55,891 nt of DNA from Candidatus Nyctobacter psychrophilus (GTDB taxonomy: Bacteria > Vulcanimicrobiota > Vulcanimicrobiia > Vulcanimicrobiales > Vulcanimicrobiaceae). Below are positions 29,241 to 38,827 of the stretch, in pieces. A program made the position numbers and the translations under genes. The stretch is from assembly GCA_014305025.1 (NCBI GenBank), contig JACRTY010000052.1:1-55891 (forward strand). Reading direction: 5' to 3'. The notes below the pieces were generated by a model. It saw only the letters and a program-made list of their open reading frames with translations, was not told where the DNA came from and did not search any database. Each line of letters opens with the position of its first letter. Within the stretch, counting starts at the first letter, position 1.

Positions 29241-31292
29241 TTACGTGCCGACCAATTCCTTGAGCGCGTGCTGAAAAATTTTCGGGGCGCGCCCCTGAAA
29301 GAGGATCGACTCGTTGCCGCCGATCTGTTTGCGTAACTCCAACAGCTCGTCGCGCAGCGCGGCGGCCTTTTCGAACTCGAGGTTGGCGGCGGACTCTTTC
29401 ATTTTTTGCTCGATGTCGCGCGCCATTGCCATGGCGACGTCGCGGGGCAGTTTGTCGCCGCGGAGTTTGGCGGCGTGGGTCGTCGCTTCGTTCGTTGCCA
29501 CGAGATCGAGGATGTCGCGTACTTCCTTGCGCACGGTCTTCGGCTCGATCCCATGCTCGGTATTGTACGCGACCTGCTTTTCGCGGCGGCGGCGCGTTTC
29601 GCCGATCGCGCGCGCCATCGATTCGGTGACGACGTCGGCGTACATCAGCACTTTGCCCTCGACGTTGCGCGCCGCCCGGCCGACCGTTTGAATCAACGAC
29701 GTGCCGCTACGCAGATAGCCTTCCTTGTCGGCGTCGAGAATGCCCACGAGCGACACTTCCGGTAGATCGAGGCCTTCGCGCAGCAGATTGATGCCGACCA
29801 GTACGTCGAACACGCCGCGGCGCAGGTCGCGCAGGATCGCGATGCGTTCGAGCGTTTCGACTTCACTATGCAAATAGCGCACGCGCAAGCCGTTTTCGAG
29901 CAGATAGTCGGTCAGGTCTTCGGCCATCTTTTTGGTCAGCGTCGTAACCAGAACGCGTTCGTTGCGCGCCGTACGCGAACGAATCTCTTCCATGAGGTCG
30001 TCGACTTGGTGCTTCGTGGGACGCACCTCGATCTCGGGATCGACAAGACCCGTCGGCCGGATGATCATCTCCGCCACCTGGGTCGACTTCGAGACTTCGT
30101 ATGAAGCCGGCGTCGCGCTGACGTAGACGACCTGGTTGAGGTGCTCGCTAAACTCATCGAACGTCAACGGCCGATTATCGAGCGCGCTCGGTAGCCGGAA
30201 TCCGTGCTCGACCAGCACTTCCTTGCGTGAGCGGTCGCCCGCATACATGCCATGGACTTGCGGCAGCGTCACGTGTGACTCATCAACGAAGAGCAGCCAA
30301 TCCTTCGAAAAGAAGTCCAACAGACAGGAGGGCGTCGATCCGGGTTCGCGACCGGCGAGGTGGCGACTATAGTTCTCGACGCCGTTGCAGTACCCGACCT
30401 CGCGCAGCATGTCGAGATCGTAGCGCGTCCGCATCTCGAGCCGCTGAGCTTCGAGCAACCTGCCCGCGTCGCGAAAGTATTTCAGACGTTCGTCGAGCTC
30501 GATTTCGATCGACGTCACGGCGCGGCGCAGCTTCTCTTCAGGCGTGATGAAGTGCTTGGCCGGAAAGATCGTGATCTCGTCTTTCGATTCGACGTACTCG
30601 CCGGTCAGCATGTTGACGACGTTGATCGCCTCGATCTCGTCGCCGAAGAACTCGATGCGGTGCACGAGCTCCTCGTCGACGCCCACGAACTCGAGCGTGT
30701 CGCCGCGCACGCGGAAGCAGCCGCGCACGAGGTTGAGGTCATTGCGGCGGTACTGCATGTCGATGAGACGCCGCAGAAAGACGTCGCGGTCGATCGACTC
30801 GCCGCTGCGGACGCGCAGCGACATCTCCATGTAGTCCGCCGGTGAACCCAAGCCGTAGATGCACGAGACCGAAGCGACGATCAAGGTGTCGGGCCGGCTC
30901 AGCAGCGACTGCGTAGCCGAATGGCGCAGTCGCTCGATCTCATCGTTGATCGAACTATCTTTTTCGATGAACGTGTCCGTGTGCGGGATGTACGCCTCGG
31001 GTTGATAGTAATCGAAGTACGAGACGAAATACTCGACCGCATTGCCGGGGAAGAAGTCGCGGAACTCGGCACACAGCTGCGCCGCAAGCGTCTTGTTGTG
31101 ACACAGCACGAGCGTCGGCTTTTGAACCAACTCGACCACGCGCGCCATCGCCATCGTCTTGCCCGACCCGGTCACGCCGAGCAGCGTCTGCGCCCGATCG
31201 CCGCGCAACACGCCGTCGGCAAGTTTCTCCGTAGCCGGAACTTGATCGCCGGCTAAGGCGTACGGAGAAACGAGCGTAAAACGGCTGGACAT
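29241..31292 (-). CDS. uvrB: excinuclease ABC subunit B
   Basis: UvrB verifies damage and loads UvrC in excision repair. The sequence has Walker [13 protein letters not shown], the beta-hairpin [22 protein letters not shown] and the DExH box FVDESH. The helicase motif [18 protein letters not shown] with QTVGRAARN follows, and the C-terminal UVR motif [14 protein letters not shown] is present. The 683-residue product from ATG 31292 has the family length; the open frame adds 14 unrelated codons. The histidine kinase gene lies upstream in the same direction, 68 bases away. Confidence 0.97.
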   Translation of the reverse strand: MSSRFTLVSPYALAGDQVPATEKLADGVLRGDRAQTLLGVTGSGKTMAMARVVELVQKPTLVLCHNKTLAAQLCAEFRDFFPGNAVEYFVSYFDYYQPEAYIPHTDTFIEKDSSINDEIERLRHSATQSLLSRPDTLIVASVSCIYGLGSPADYMEMSLRVRSGESIDRDVFLRRLIDMQYRRNDLNLVRGCFRVRGDTLEFVGVDEELVHRIEFFGDEIEAINVVNMLTGEYVESKDEITIFPAKHFITPEEKLRRAVTSIEIELDERLKYFRDAGRLLEAQRLEMRTRYDLDMLREVGYCNGVENYSRHLAGREPGSTPSCLLDFFSKDWLLFVDESHVTLPQVHGMYAGDRSRKEVLVEHGFRLPSALDNRPLTFDEFSEHLNQVVYVSATPASYEVSKSTQVAEMIIRPTGLVDPEIEVRPTKHQVDDLMEEIRSRTARNERVLVTTLTKKMAEDLTDYLLENGLRVRYLHSEVETLERIAILRDLRRGVFDVLVGINLLREGLDLPEVSLVGILDADKEGYLRSGTSLIQTVGRAARNVEGKVLMYADVVTESMARAIGETRRRREKQVAYNTEHGIEPKTVRKEVRDILDLVATNEATTHAAKLRGDKLPRDVAMAMARDIEQKMKESAANLEFEKAAALRDELLELRKQIGGNESILFQGRAPKIFQHALKELVGT

Positions 31293-31360
31293 CGCTTTTC
31301 CGTTCGACCCGCACAGCGGCAGTGCCGGTTGCACGGCGCGGCGCGGCTCGAAGGCGTCTA

Positions 31361-32788
31361 CTACGCCGTCAACGGTACCGCCGCAGAACGCGCTGCCGTT
31401 CGCGGCAGCCGAATCGTGAACGTCGAGCCGGCAGCAGGGTCCGTGCGCACCGTCAGCGAGCCGGCCGCTCGCTCCACGGCGCGTTTGGCGATCGCCAGTC
31501 CCAGTCCCGAGCCGTCGACGTCACGGCGGCTTCCGCGGTAGAAACGATCGAAAACGAGCCGCACGTCGGCGGGCGCCATGCCCGGCCCGTCGTCGGCGAC
31601 GTCGACGACCGTGGTCTGCCCCTCTGCGCGCACCCCGACGCGCACGGCACCGCTCGTGTATTTCAGTGCGTTGTCGAGCAGGTTGGTGACCGCGTGCGCG
31701 AGATCGCTCGGGTCGATGGCGGCGAGCAGTCCCGGCTCGGCGGTCACGCTTACCCTACGCGCAGGTTGAGCTTCGGCCAGCGGAGCAACGACATCGCTCA
31801 CGAGCTGCGCCAAGTCGATCGGTTCCGGGCGCGCCGGCGAGCCGCGCTCCCACTGATCGAGCAACATCAGCTTGTCGATCAGGGAGCCCATGACGAGGCT
31901 TTGGCGGTTCATCGTGTCGAGGATGCGTTCGCGATCTTGCGGCGTGCGCAACTCTCCCTTGCGCAGAATCGCGATGAAGCCGCGAATGACCGTCAGCGGC
32001 GTCCGCAATTGATGGCCGGCATCGGCGATGAACTGGCGGATCGTCGCATTGGCTGCATCGCGCTCGGCGAAGGCGCGCTCCATCTGCGCGATCGCACCGT
32101 TGTAGGCAAACGCCAGCGGCGCCAGTTCGCCGCGCATGTCGGTCGAGATCGGCTGCGGCGAGAGGTCGCCCGAGGCGAAGCGATCCAGCGCTCGTTGCAC
32201 GTCGACCAGCGGCCCAATCAGTTGCGCAACGAGCACGCGGGCGAGCAAAAACGCTGCGACCAGCGCAAAAAAGAGCGCCAGCGCCACGGGCAACAGAAAC
32301 GATGCCGTCGTCGACACGAGCGCAACTTCATTGGGCTTGACGACGACCGCCACGTTCCTGAATGTCCCATGCGCGTAGTGCAGCCCGAACGCGGTCGCGA
32401 GGCCGAGAACCGGGGCGGCAAGCGGACCCGTCGCCCGGGGATCCGCCGGAACCGTTCCGCGCGCCGACGTCGCGACGGTGACGTCGGGATCGCTGCGATG
32501 CGCGCGGAACACCGAAACGCGGCGCCCGCCCTCGAAGAGCACGATGACGAGATCCGAGCGCGCGTAGCGCGACTGGATGACGTCGCTTGCGATCCCGACG
32601 TCGCGTTGCGCCGACGCGCCCCGAAGCGCCTCATGCAGTTGCGCCAAGGTCGAGTTCGCTTCCGACCGCAAGGCATCGACGTATGCGTTGAATGCGAACA
32701 GTGCGACGGCGACGATCAGCACGCCGAACACGACCCCGATCTGCAGGGTGGCGAGCGACAGCAGGCGCCGCCGGAAGCGGGCGATCAC
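31361..32788 (-). CDS. two-component sensor histidine kinase
   Basis: This 475-residue membrane kinase has helices at about 14-34 and 163-187 flanking a periplasmic sensor of about 125 residues. A HAMP domain and the phospho-acceptor H259 in [13 protein letters not shown] follow. The ATP lid blocks are LLDNALKYT (N box), DDGPGMA (G1) and [13 protein letters not shown] (G2). It is a classical OmpR-partner kinase. The GTG start overlaps the regulator stop (GTGA), so the pair is translation-coupled. The signal cannot be deduced; the sensor is not a named domain. Confidence 0.94.
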   Translation of the reverse strand: MIARFRRRLLSLATLQIGVVFGVLIVAVALFAFNAYVDALRSEANSTLAQLHEALRGASAQRDVGIASDVIQSRYARSDLVIVLFEGGRRVSVFRAHRSDPDVTVATSARGTVPADPRATGPLAAPVLGLATAFGLHYAHGTFRNVAVVVKPNEVALVSTTASFLLPVALALFFALVAAFLLARVLVAQLIGPLVDVQRALDRFASGDLSPQPISTDMRGELAPLAFAYNGAIAQMERAFAERDAANATIRQFIADAGHQLRTPLTVIRGFIAILRKGELRTPQDRERILDTMNRQSLVMGSLIDKLMLLDQWERGSPARPEPIDLAQLVSDVVAPLAEAQPARRVSVTAEPGLLAAIDPSDLAHAVTNLLDNALKYTSGAVRVGVRAEGQTTVVDVADDGPGMAPADVRLVFDRFYRGSRRDVDGSGLGLAIAKRAVERAAGSLTVRTDPAAGSTFTIRLPRTAARSAAVPLTA

Positions 32789-33474
32789 GCCGGCAGCGCT
32801 CGCAGGGAATAGCCCACGCCGCGCAAGGTCTGAATCAGTTTCACTCGCTCGCCGCTGTCGAGCTTCGCCCGCAGGTACGAGACGTAGGTTTCCACCGTAT
32901 TGGGAACCACGTCGCGATCGACGCCCCAGACGAGATCGAGCAGTTGCGAACGCGTGAAGACTTGCTCGGGATGGCGCACGAAGGTCAACAGCAGATCGAA
33001 TTCGCGCGCCGAGAGATCGACGCGGCGGTTACCGCGGTGGACGCTGCGGCGCGAGACGTCGACGGTCAAATCCGCGTAGGCGAACGTATCCCGCAGTTCC
33101 ATGCGCGGCCGGCGCAGCGCCGAATGCAGGCGCGCGATCAACTCCTCGAGTTCGAACGGTTTGCCGACGTAGTCGTCGGCACCGCGCGACAAGCCGGCAA
33201 CCTTTTCGGCGGTTTCGGTCTTGGCGCTGAGCATGACGATCGGGGCATCGGTCAGCCGGCGCAGCGCCGGCAGCAGCGTGAAGCCGTCGGTTTCGGGCAA
33301 CATGACGTCGAGGATGATCACTTCGGGCGTCCACGTGCGGATCGCTTCGAGCGCTTCGCGACCGTCGCCGACCGAACGCACGGAAAACCCGGCTTGCCCG
33401 AGACCATAGTCGAGCAGCTCGCGAATGGCCGCTTCGTCATCGACGACGAGCACGCGCGCTCCGATCGTTTCCAT
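32785..33474 (-). CDS. OmpR-family response regulator
   Basis: The receiver domain (residues 1-118) has the acidic pair D12-D13, phospho-acceptor D56 in ILDVMLP and K105 in GKPF. The winged-helix DNA-binding domain (about 130-225) has the typical VDLSAREFDLLL, FTRSQLLDLVWG and LRGVGYSL. ATG 33474 gives 229 residues; upstream codons in frame are unrelated. It is the first gene of the pair with the kinase. Its promoter should lie in the 333-base gap that it shares with prs. Confidence 0.95.
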   Translation of the reverse strand: METIGARVLVVDDEAAIRELLDYGLGQAGFSVRSVGDGREALEAIRTWTPEVIILDVMLPETDGFTLLPALRRLTDAPIVMLSAKTETAEKVAGLSRGADDYVGKPFELEELIARLHSALRRPRMELRDTFAYADLTVDVSRRSVHRGNRRVDLSAREFDLLLTFVRHPEQVFTRSQLLDLVWGVDRDVVPNTVETYVSYLRAKLDSGERVKLIQTLRGVGYSLRALPA

Positions 33475-33807
33475 GCCGTGCAACGTAGCGCGCGATTCTG
33501 GAGGAGACCTGGATTCCCAGGGCACTTCAAGGACGCGGCCCTCGTCGCTTTTCGTCGGTTCGCTGGGCGTGCCGGCCGACGCAGTCAACGTCAACGTCAA
33601 AGAGGGCGATCACTCCAAAGCCTAACTCGCCGAGGGTGTGGCACAAGCAAACAGCGACGCAGCGAGCGTCACCGGCGCGCGACGGGGACGTTGCCGACGG
33701 CCGGCCGCCAGAACCAGCCCTGCAAGGGTGATCGCGCGGCTTGCGGGGAAAGCGCCGTGTACAAGCCACCCATCGTCGGAGACCGCGGTCTCCCCGGAGG
33801 TAGGAGT
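33475..33807. other. 333-base divergent gap between regulator and prs
   Basis: No convincing gene lies here; the open frames on both strands show no family similarity. Both the two-component system (minus) and the prs run (plus) must start from this region. The one clear structure is a perfect 16-bp palindrome, GGAGACCGCGGTCTCC, at 33778-33793, immediately before the prs Shine-Dalgarno sequence (33796-33806, containing GGAGG and AGGAG). It could be an operator or an mRNA hairpin controlling prs translation. Confidence 0.6.
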
Positions 33808-34869
33808 GTGTCGGCAAATCAGAAGCCCTTACTCTTCAGCGGGAACTCGAACGTCGGACTAGCGCGCGAGATTGCGCAGCGCATGGACACGCGGCTCGGC
33901 AACGCGCTGGTCGACAAGTTCAAGAACGAAGAATGCCGCATCGAAATACGGGAAAACGTGCGCGGCGCGGAAGTCTTCGTTATTCAATCGGTGTGCCGCG
34001 CGCCCAACGGAAACTCCGTCAACGATTCGCTGATGGAGCTGCTCATCATGATCGATGCCCTGCGGCGGGCGTCGGCCTATCGCATCACCGCGGTCGTGCC
34101 CTACTACGGGTACGCGAAGCAAGACAAAAAGAGCAAAGGCCGCGAGCCGATCTCGGCCAAACTGATCGCCAACCTCATCGAGAAGGCGGGCGCCGCGCGC
34201 TTGGTGACGCTCGACCTGCACGCCGCGCAGATTCAGGGCTTCTTCGATCTTCCGGTCGACAATCTGCTGGCTGCGCCGACCCTCTGCTCGCACCTCAAGG
34301 CGCAAGGCCTCGAAGGCAATCAGATCGTCGTCGTATCGCCCGATGCGGGCGGCGTGCCACGCGCGGAGACGTTCGCCAAGAAGTTGCGCTCGACGCTGGC
34401 CATCGTGTTCAAGCGCCGGCCCGAACCCGACGTGTCGGAAGTGACCGAAATCGTCGGCGACGTGGCGGGCAAGACCGCGGTCGTGGTCGACGACATGATT
34501 TCGACCGGCGGCACCCTGGCCAAGGCCGCGGAGGCCCTGCGCCGGCGCGGCGCAACGCGCGTCTACACCTGCGCGACGCACGGCATTTTCGCCGGCGACG
34601 CGGTGCGCGTGCTCAACGAGTCGCCGATCGAGAAAATCATCGTCACGAACACGCTCCCCAACATCGAAGCAACGCTCGGTCCAAAGTTCCGCGTTCTGTC
34701 GATCGCGCAGATTCTCGCCGATGCGATCAAGCGTATTACGGCGAACCGTTCGGTCTCCGAACTGTTCGCCAAGGACGATGAGCCGCCGGTGCTCGGCCCA
34801 ATCGGATTGCCGGATCTGTTCACCCCCGCAACCCCCGCCGTTACGGCGTCAGGATACCTCGAACGATGA
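33808..34869 (+). CDS. prs: ribose-phosphate pyrophosphokinase
   Basis: The enzyme makes PRPP from ribose 5-phosphate and ATP for nucleotide, His and Trp synthesis. It has the family start FSGNSNVGLAREIAQRM, the catalytic flexible loop YYGYAKQDKKSKGREPI, the PDAGGVPRAE block and the PRPP motif VVVDDMISTGGTL. GTG 33808 follows GGAGG/AGGAG and gives 353 residues, about 35 more than usual. The extra part is a C-terminal Pro/Ala-rich tail ending GYLER. The stop overlaps the rplY start (ATGA). Confidence 0.95.
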   Translation: MSANQKPLLFSGNSNVGLAREIAQRMDTRLGNALVDKFKNEECRIEIRENVRGAEVFVIQSVCRAPNGNSVNDSLMELLIMIDALRRASAYRITAVVPYYGYAKQDKKSKGREPISAKLIANLIEKAGAARLVTLDLHAAQIQGFFDLPVDNLLAAPTLCSHLKAQGLEGNQIVVVSPDAGGVPRAETFAKKLRSTLAIVFKRRPEPDVSEVTEIVGDVAGKTAVVVDDMISTGGTLAKAAEALRRRGATRVYTCATHGIFAGDAVRVLNESPIEKIIVTNTLPNIEATLGPKFRVLSIAQILADAIKRITANRSVSELFAKDDEPPVLGPIGLPDLFTPATPAVTASGYLER

Positions 34870-35513
34870 CTACGATGGGCAAGCCCGACAATGCGTTAGC
34901 CGCTTCAACGCGAGCGAAGACCGGCACGACCGCGTCGGCGGCGTTGCGCCGCAGCGGAAAGATTCCCGCTTCGCTCTTCGGGCACGGCTCCGCGCCGACC
35001 GCCGTGGCGCTCGATGCCAAAGCGTTCGATGCGCTGCTGCATGCGGGTGGGAAGAATCAACTGCTCGACATCACGCTCGACGGCGGCACGCCCGACACGG
35101 CGCTGGTTCGCGAAGTTCAGCGCGATCCGATCACGCGCAGGGTCGTGCACGCCGATCTGCAGCGCGTCAGCGCCACCGAGGAAATCGATGCGTCGCTGCC
35201 GCTGGTTGCCGTCGGGGTCGCCGAAGGCGTGAAGAACGGCGGCGGCGTGATGGACATCGTCTTCCATACGGTCGAGGTCTCGGGCCGGGCCAACGCCTTG
35301 CCGGAAGCGCTCGAAGCCGACGTGTCGGCGCTGGTCATCGGGGGGCACTTCACGGCGGGCGATTTGAAACTGCCGGCTGGTCTGAAACTCGAGATGGATC
35401 CGGCAACCGTTCTGATCTCCATCGAAGCATCGCGCACGGCCGCGGAAGCAGCGGAGGCCGCGCCCGCGGCGCCCGAGGAGCCGGCGCTCGTCGGCGAACC
35501 GGCACCGGAGTAG
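34866..35513 (+). CDS. rplY: ribosomal protein L25 (long TL5/CTC form)
   Basis: L25 binds 5S rRNA in the large subunit. Residues about 8-100 form the 5S-binding domain (RAKTGTTASAALRRSGKIPASLFGHG, read from shorter segments such as LRRSGKIPASLFG). Residues about 100-185 are the C-terminal TL5/CTC beta domain with VHADLQRVS, and an Ala/Glu/Pro tail ends the protein. Length is 215 residues. The prs-rplY-pth order is a conserved bacterial run. ATG 34866 overlaps the prs stop by 4 bases. Confidence 0.94.
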   Translation: MTTMGKPDNALAASTRAKTGTTASAALRRSGKIPASLFGHGSAPTAVALDAKAFDALLHAGGKNQLLDITLDGGTPDTALVREVQRDPITRRVVHADLQRVSATEEIDASLPLVAVGVAEGVKNGGGVMDIVFHTVEVSGRANALPEALEADVSALVIGGHFTAGDLKLPAGLKLEMDPATVLISIEASRTAAEAAEAAPAAPEEPALVGEPAPE

Positions 35514-35537
35514 CGGCCCGCGAGCGGGACGCGCATC

Positions 35538-36122
35538 GTGGCGGGACTCGGGAACCCCGGCCGCCAGTACGAACGCACGCGCCACAACGTCGGCTTCCGC
35601 ATCCTTGATGACGTCGCCCGGCGTCTGGGCGCAGGGCGCTGGAAATCCAAGGACGGCGCTTTCCAGGCACACGTTGCACCGCACGCGGTGCTGCTGCTCA
35701 AGCCGCTGTCCTACATGAACGAAAGCGGCACCCCGATCGCTGCAGCCGCGGCTTGGTGGAAGTCCCCGCCGGCCGACGTACTGGTGGTCAGCGACGATCT
35801 CGACCTCCCCTTCGGCAGACTGCGCCTGCGCACGAGCGGCGGGAGCGGCGGCCACAACGGGCTCAAGTCGATCATCGCACGTTTGGGGGAAGCGTTTCCG
35901 CGACTGCGCGTCGGAATCGGCCGCGGCCGCAGCGACGCCATCGACTACGTGCTGTCGACGTTCGACGCCCACGAAGAGCGCGCACTCCCGGACATCATCG
36001 AGGTGGCCGCCGACGGCATCGAGCGGTGGCTCGCGGGCGACATTGACGCCGCCGTCCAATATGTCAACGCATGGCGCTCCCCTGCATCACCGCCGAACCA
36101 AGAACCGACGGCCGCGTCGTGA
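35538..36122 (+). CDS. pth: peptidyl-tRNA hydrolase
   Basis: Pth frees tRNA from stalled peptidyl-tRNA. Catalytic residues are recognisable: Asn6 in GLGNPG, His16 in RTRHNVGF, the Asp of SDDLDLPFG and the Asn of GGHNGLKS. The only standard start is GTG 35538, which gives MAGLGNPG. Relatives normally have 3-5 more residues (M-x-L-I-V-G-L-G-N) before this point. Here the three codons before GTG are ACG CGC ATC, so the first strand is short unless translation starts at ACG. The rplY stop is 24 bases upstream. Confidence 0.94.
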   Translation: MAGLGNPGRQYERTRHNVGFRILDDVARRLGAGRWKSKDGAFQAHVAPHAVLLLKPLSYMNESGTPIAAAAAWWKSPPADVLVVSDDLDLPFGRLRLRTSGGSGGHNGLKSIIARLGEAFPRLRVGIGRGRSDAIDYVLSTFDAHEERALPDIIEVAADGIERWLAGDIDAAVQYVNAWRSPASPPNQEPTAAS

Positions 36123-36937
36123 CTGGCCTATCAGGCGCCCTCGGTCGCCGAACGTGGGCCGTGGTCGGCGCCGTAGCGCTGACGGGCATGCTACTCACGC
36201 CGGAAATGTCGGCGCGTGCGGCCGGCCCCGCGGCTCCCGACAGCGGTTACGTCGGCAAAGGGACGCTCGTGGTGCGCGGGCCGCTTCCCGGCACGACGAC
36301 GCCGATCGACGTGGGCGCACACGTCGACTTCGAACAACGCGGGCCGCTCTTCCGGCTCGATATCATCGACGTCTCGTTGCCCGGTGCGGGCAGTGTCGGC
36401 GATGCGCTTGCCACGCAGCTCTTTCCGCCCGGTGGCGCGACCGTCGTCATCGACTACGCTGCGAAGCGCTATACGCTCTGGTCGAATAGGACGCGCAAGT
36501 ATTACGCGACGACGTTAGGTGCGAGTGCCTCAGCGTCGCCGGCGCCGAGCGCAACCGCGGTTCCGGCGCCGAACCCCTTTGGCTTCGAGCGGTCGCTACG
36601 CACCCTAGCGGCACTGAACGTTTCCCTCTCGCTCGCCGGACATGGCACGGTCGACGGTCATCCGGCCACCGGACTGAACTATCAGTTCACGCGCACGACG
36701 GCCGGCGGCGACCACACCGACGCGCACGGCACCATCCAGTTCGCCGACGATCTCGACGGCGTACCCGTGCAGTTGACGGCCAGCTTTTCGAATAAATACG
36801 TCCCCGGTCTGGCGCTGCGCGCCGATGCAACGCAATTAGCCAAACAAATCCCCGCGGAGACCGACTTCCAAGTGCCGACCGGTTTCATGCGTGCAGCCTC
36901 GATCGCCGATGTCATCGGCAGAACGTTACCGCACTAG
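36119..36937 (+). CDS. secreted hypothetical protein, LolA/DUF4412-like appearance
   Basis: GTG 36119 overlaps the pth stop (GTGA) and gives a standard signal peptide (GRRTWAVVGAVALTGMLL, cut near ARA). An ATG at 36071 is an alternative. The mature part is mostly beta strand (TLVVRGPL, ATVVIDYAAKRYTLWS, GLNYQFTRT, VPVQLTASFSNKYV), with a Ser/Ala/Pro linker at about residues 135-155. The pattern of 'stored in substance, wraps a ligand' strands resembles LolA-type or DUF4412 proteins, but no signature is firm. It appears co-transcribed with pth. Confidence 0.65.
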   Translation: MTGLSGALGRRTWAVVGAVALTGMLLTPEMSARAAGPAAPDSGYVGKGTLVVRGPLPGTTTPIDVGAHVDFEQRGPLFRLDIIDVSLPGAGSVGDALATQLFPPGGATVVIDYAAKRYTLWSNRTRKYYATTLGASASASPAPSATAVPAPNPFGFERSLRTLAALNVSLSLAGHGTVDGHPATGLNYQFTRTTAGGDHTDAHGTIQFADDLDGVPVQLTASFSNKYVPGLALRADATQLAKQIPAETDFQVPTGFMRAASIADVIGRTLPH

Positions 36938-36982
36938 GAATCAGCGCCGCCCGGGTGTGCTACGCTCGCCGGCGAGTCCGCA

Positions 36983-37561
36983 TCAACGCTCCTCGGGCGT
37001 TGCTCGAAAGCAGGTCGCAAGATGGTCGTCGACCATTCCGACGGCTTGCATGAAACTGTACACGATGGTCGGGCCGACGAAGCGGCAACCGCGCGAGCGC
37101 AGATCCCGCGAGAGTTTTTCGGCGAGCCCCGTGGTCGCCGGCACGTCGGCGGCCGTGCGCGGCCGGTTGCGTAACGGGACGCCGTCCACGTAACGCCACA
37201 CGAACGCTGCGAAGCTGCCGTACTCGGCCGCAAGCGCCATGACGGCGCGCGCATTCCCGATCGCGGAATCGATCTTTGCGCGGTTACGAACGATCCCGGC
37301 ATCGCCCAGCAGCCGCGCCACGTCGCTCTGGTTGAACGCTGCAACCTGGCGCAATTCGAAATCGGCAAAGGCTACGCGATATGCGCCGCGTTTGGCCAGG
37401 ATCGTATCCCAGGAGAGCCCGGCCTGCGCCCCTTCAAGGACCAGAAACTCGAACAGCGTGCGATCGTCGTGCACCGGCGTGCCCCATTCGCAATCGTGAT
37501 AGACGACCGCGGCCGGCGTGCGCGCCCAAGAACACCTGGAGAGCTGCTCGCTTACGGACAT
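36983..37561 (-). CDS. tag: DNA-3-methyladenine glycosylase I
   Basis: Tag removes 3-methyladenine from alkylated DNA. The 192-residue protein has the core YHDCEWGTPVHDDRTLFEFL and EGAQAGLSWDTIL. The zinc-snap ligands are C10, H22, H180 and C184 (DDHLATC), and the family block GCRFVGPTIVYSFMQAVGMV is present. It starts at ATG 37561, overlapping the end of the M48-like gene by 10 bases. It is the last gene of the long minus-strand run that begins at the mutase. Confidence 0.95.
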   Translation of the reverse strand: MSVSEQLSRCSWARTPAAVVYHDCEWGTPVHDDRTLFEFLVLEGAQAGLSWDTILAKRGAYRVAFADFELRQVAAFNQSDVARLLGDAGIVRNRAKIDSAIGNARAVMALAAEYGSFAAFVWRYVDGVPLRNRPRTAADVPATTGLAEKLSRDLRSRGCRFVGPTIVYSFMQAVGMVDDHLATCFRATPEER

Positions 37562-38802
37562 GGGTTACGGTGCTGCGCCGCCTTCGCGATGCGCGTTCCC
37601 AGCGGCGGGCTGTTGTAAAAATAGATGCGCACGGCTCGCGACGGGCACAGCGGCGCCAGCGTTTCGTCGGCGATGCGCACGTAAGCGCGCACCGCTGCGG
37701 CTCGATTTTCGGTCAGTGCCAAGGCATACGCATCCGCGCGCGATTCGAGATTGCGTGAGTAGCCGTTGTAGACCGGCGTCAGCACGAGGCCGCCGATGCC
37801 CATGAACGCAAACACCAGCGCCAGCCGAGCCAAAGAATCATCGTCGCGCCGGAAGGGGACGCGGTCGGCGATCAACACTGCAGCCGCGGTCGCTACGATA
37901 AAGAGAAACGTCCAGACCAGTGCAAGGCGAAAATCGTCGCCGTGCGCGTAGTGCCCGAACTCGCGCGCCGCAAGAAACAGCACTTCGCCTTGGGTTGCGT
38001 CGGCGAGCAGTTCGTCGCCTAGCACGATCCGCTTGGTTGGACCGAAGCCCGCAATGTCGGCAGCGACCGCGCGAGAGCGGCGCGACGTGTCGCTCACCTC
38101 GAGCGGCGCACCGACGATGCCCGCGCGCGCCGCGAGGACGTCCAACGGTTTGCGAATCGCGGCGTGCACCGGCAGCGGCCGGATGCGGTTGTAGAGCGGC
38201 GCAACGGTGACCGGTTCGAGGAACGCCAACAGCAGGGTCACGGCGAACAGACCGACGGTCGCATAGATGTACCACAACCGCGTGCGGTCGACGAGCGCAA
38301 AGATAGCGGCGACGACGACGCCGACGACCACCGCATCAACGGTTGCATTCACGAACCCGTCGCGCACCCACCCCGCAGACGTCTCGAGCGCCGTGCCGAG
38401 TGCCAGGTCGACCCGCCAGTGCGCGAACGAGGCCGGAAATGAGGCGATGGCGGCAACGTACGTCAGCAGTGCACCGAATATGAAGCGCACCGCGAGCGTA
38501 TTGCGCACCCGGCGCCGGACGGCATCGCGCAAACGAGCCGCGTAGCCGCCGCTCCACACGACGAATAGCCCGATGATCTGCGAGAGAGCCCAGGCGATGA
38601 AAATCGGCCGGTCGTAACGGCGCAGGCGATGCGAAGCCGCCTGCCTGCGCCGATCGATCAAGTGATCGAACGGCGCCGTGAGCAAGATCCGCGCGGGGAT
38701 GGCGCTGACGCGGCGGTCGACACTATTCGGCGCACACGCTGCGCCCGGCGGCCGAAGCAGCAGCACGCCCATCAGCACGATGAGCAGCAGGCTAAAGCGC
38801 AA
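37552..38802 (-). CDS. M48 (Ste24-like) membrane metallopeptidase with His-to-Arg change
   Basis: The protein has about six membrane helices and the M48 catalytic region. The active-site helix reads A-A-R280-E281-F-G-H284-Y-A-H, so the first zinc histidine of HExxH is arginine (codon CGC, one transition from CAC). The third ligand region NLESRADAYAL is kept (E353, D357). The site would lack one zinc ligand, suggesting a pseudoprotease or a non-catalytic role. The start is uncertain. TTG 38802 gives a good signal or anchor (MRFSLLLIVLMGVLLL) and 416 residues; ATG 38772 is the alternative. It lies 25 bases after the peroxiredoxin stop and overlaps tag. Confidence 0.8.
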   Translation of the reverse strand: MRFSLLLIVLMGVLLLRPPGAACAPNSVDRRVSAIPARILLTAPFDHLIDRRRQAASHRLRRYDRPIFIAWALSQIIGLFVVWSGGYAARLRDAVRRRVRNTLAVRFIFGALLTYVAAIASFPASFAHWRVDLALGTALETSAGWVRDGFVNATVDAVVVGVVVAAIFALVDRTRLWYIYATVGLFAVTLLLAFLEPVTVAPLYNRIRPLPVHAAIRKPLDVLAARAGIVGAPLEVSDTSRRSRAVAADIAGFGPTKRIVLGDELLADATQGEVLFLAAREFGHYAHGDDFRLALVWTFLFIVATAAAVLIADRVPFRRDDDSLARLALVFAFMGIGGLVLTPVYNGYSRNLESRADAYALALTENRAAAVRAYVRIADETLAPLCPSRAVRIYFYNSPPLGTRIAKAAQHRNPCP

Positions 38803-38827
38803 CGCCTCTTGAGCGGCAGGCGGTCGT

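Noticed and set aside
31322..32812. 496-codon plus-strand frame opposite the histidine kinase
   Set aside because: Antisense shadow; composition and lack of motifs do not support a protein.
32692..33807. Long in-frame extension upstream of prs
   Set aside because: It is antisense to the response regulator and unlike PRPP synthetase; GTG 33808 has a strong ribosome site.
36965..36976. CTCGCCGGCGAG palindrome as terminator between convergent genes
   Set aside because: A 12-bp self-complement without loop or T run; expected by chance at this GC content.
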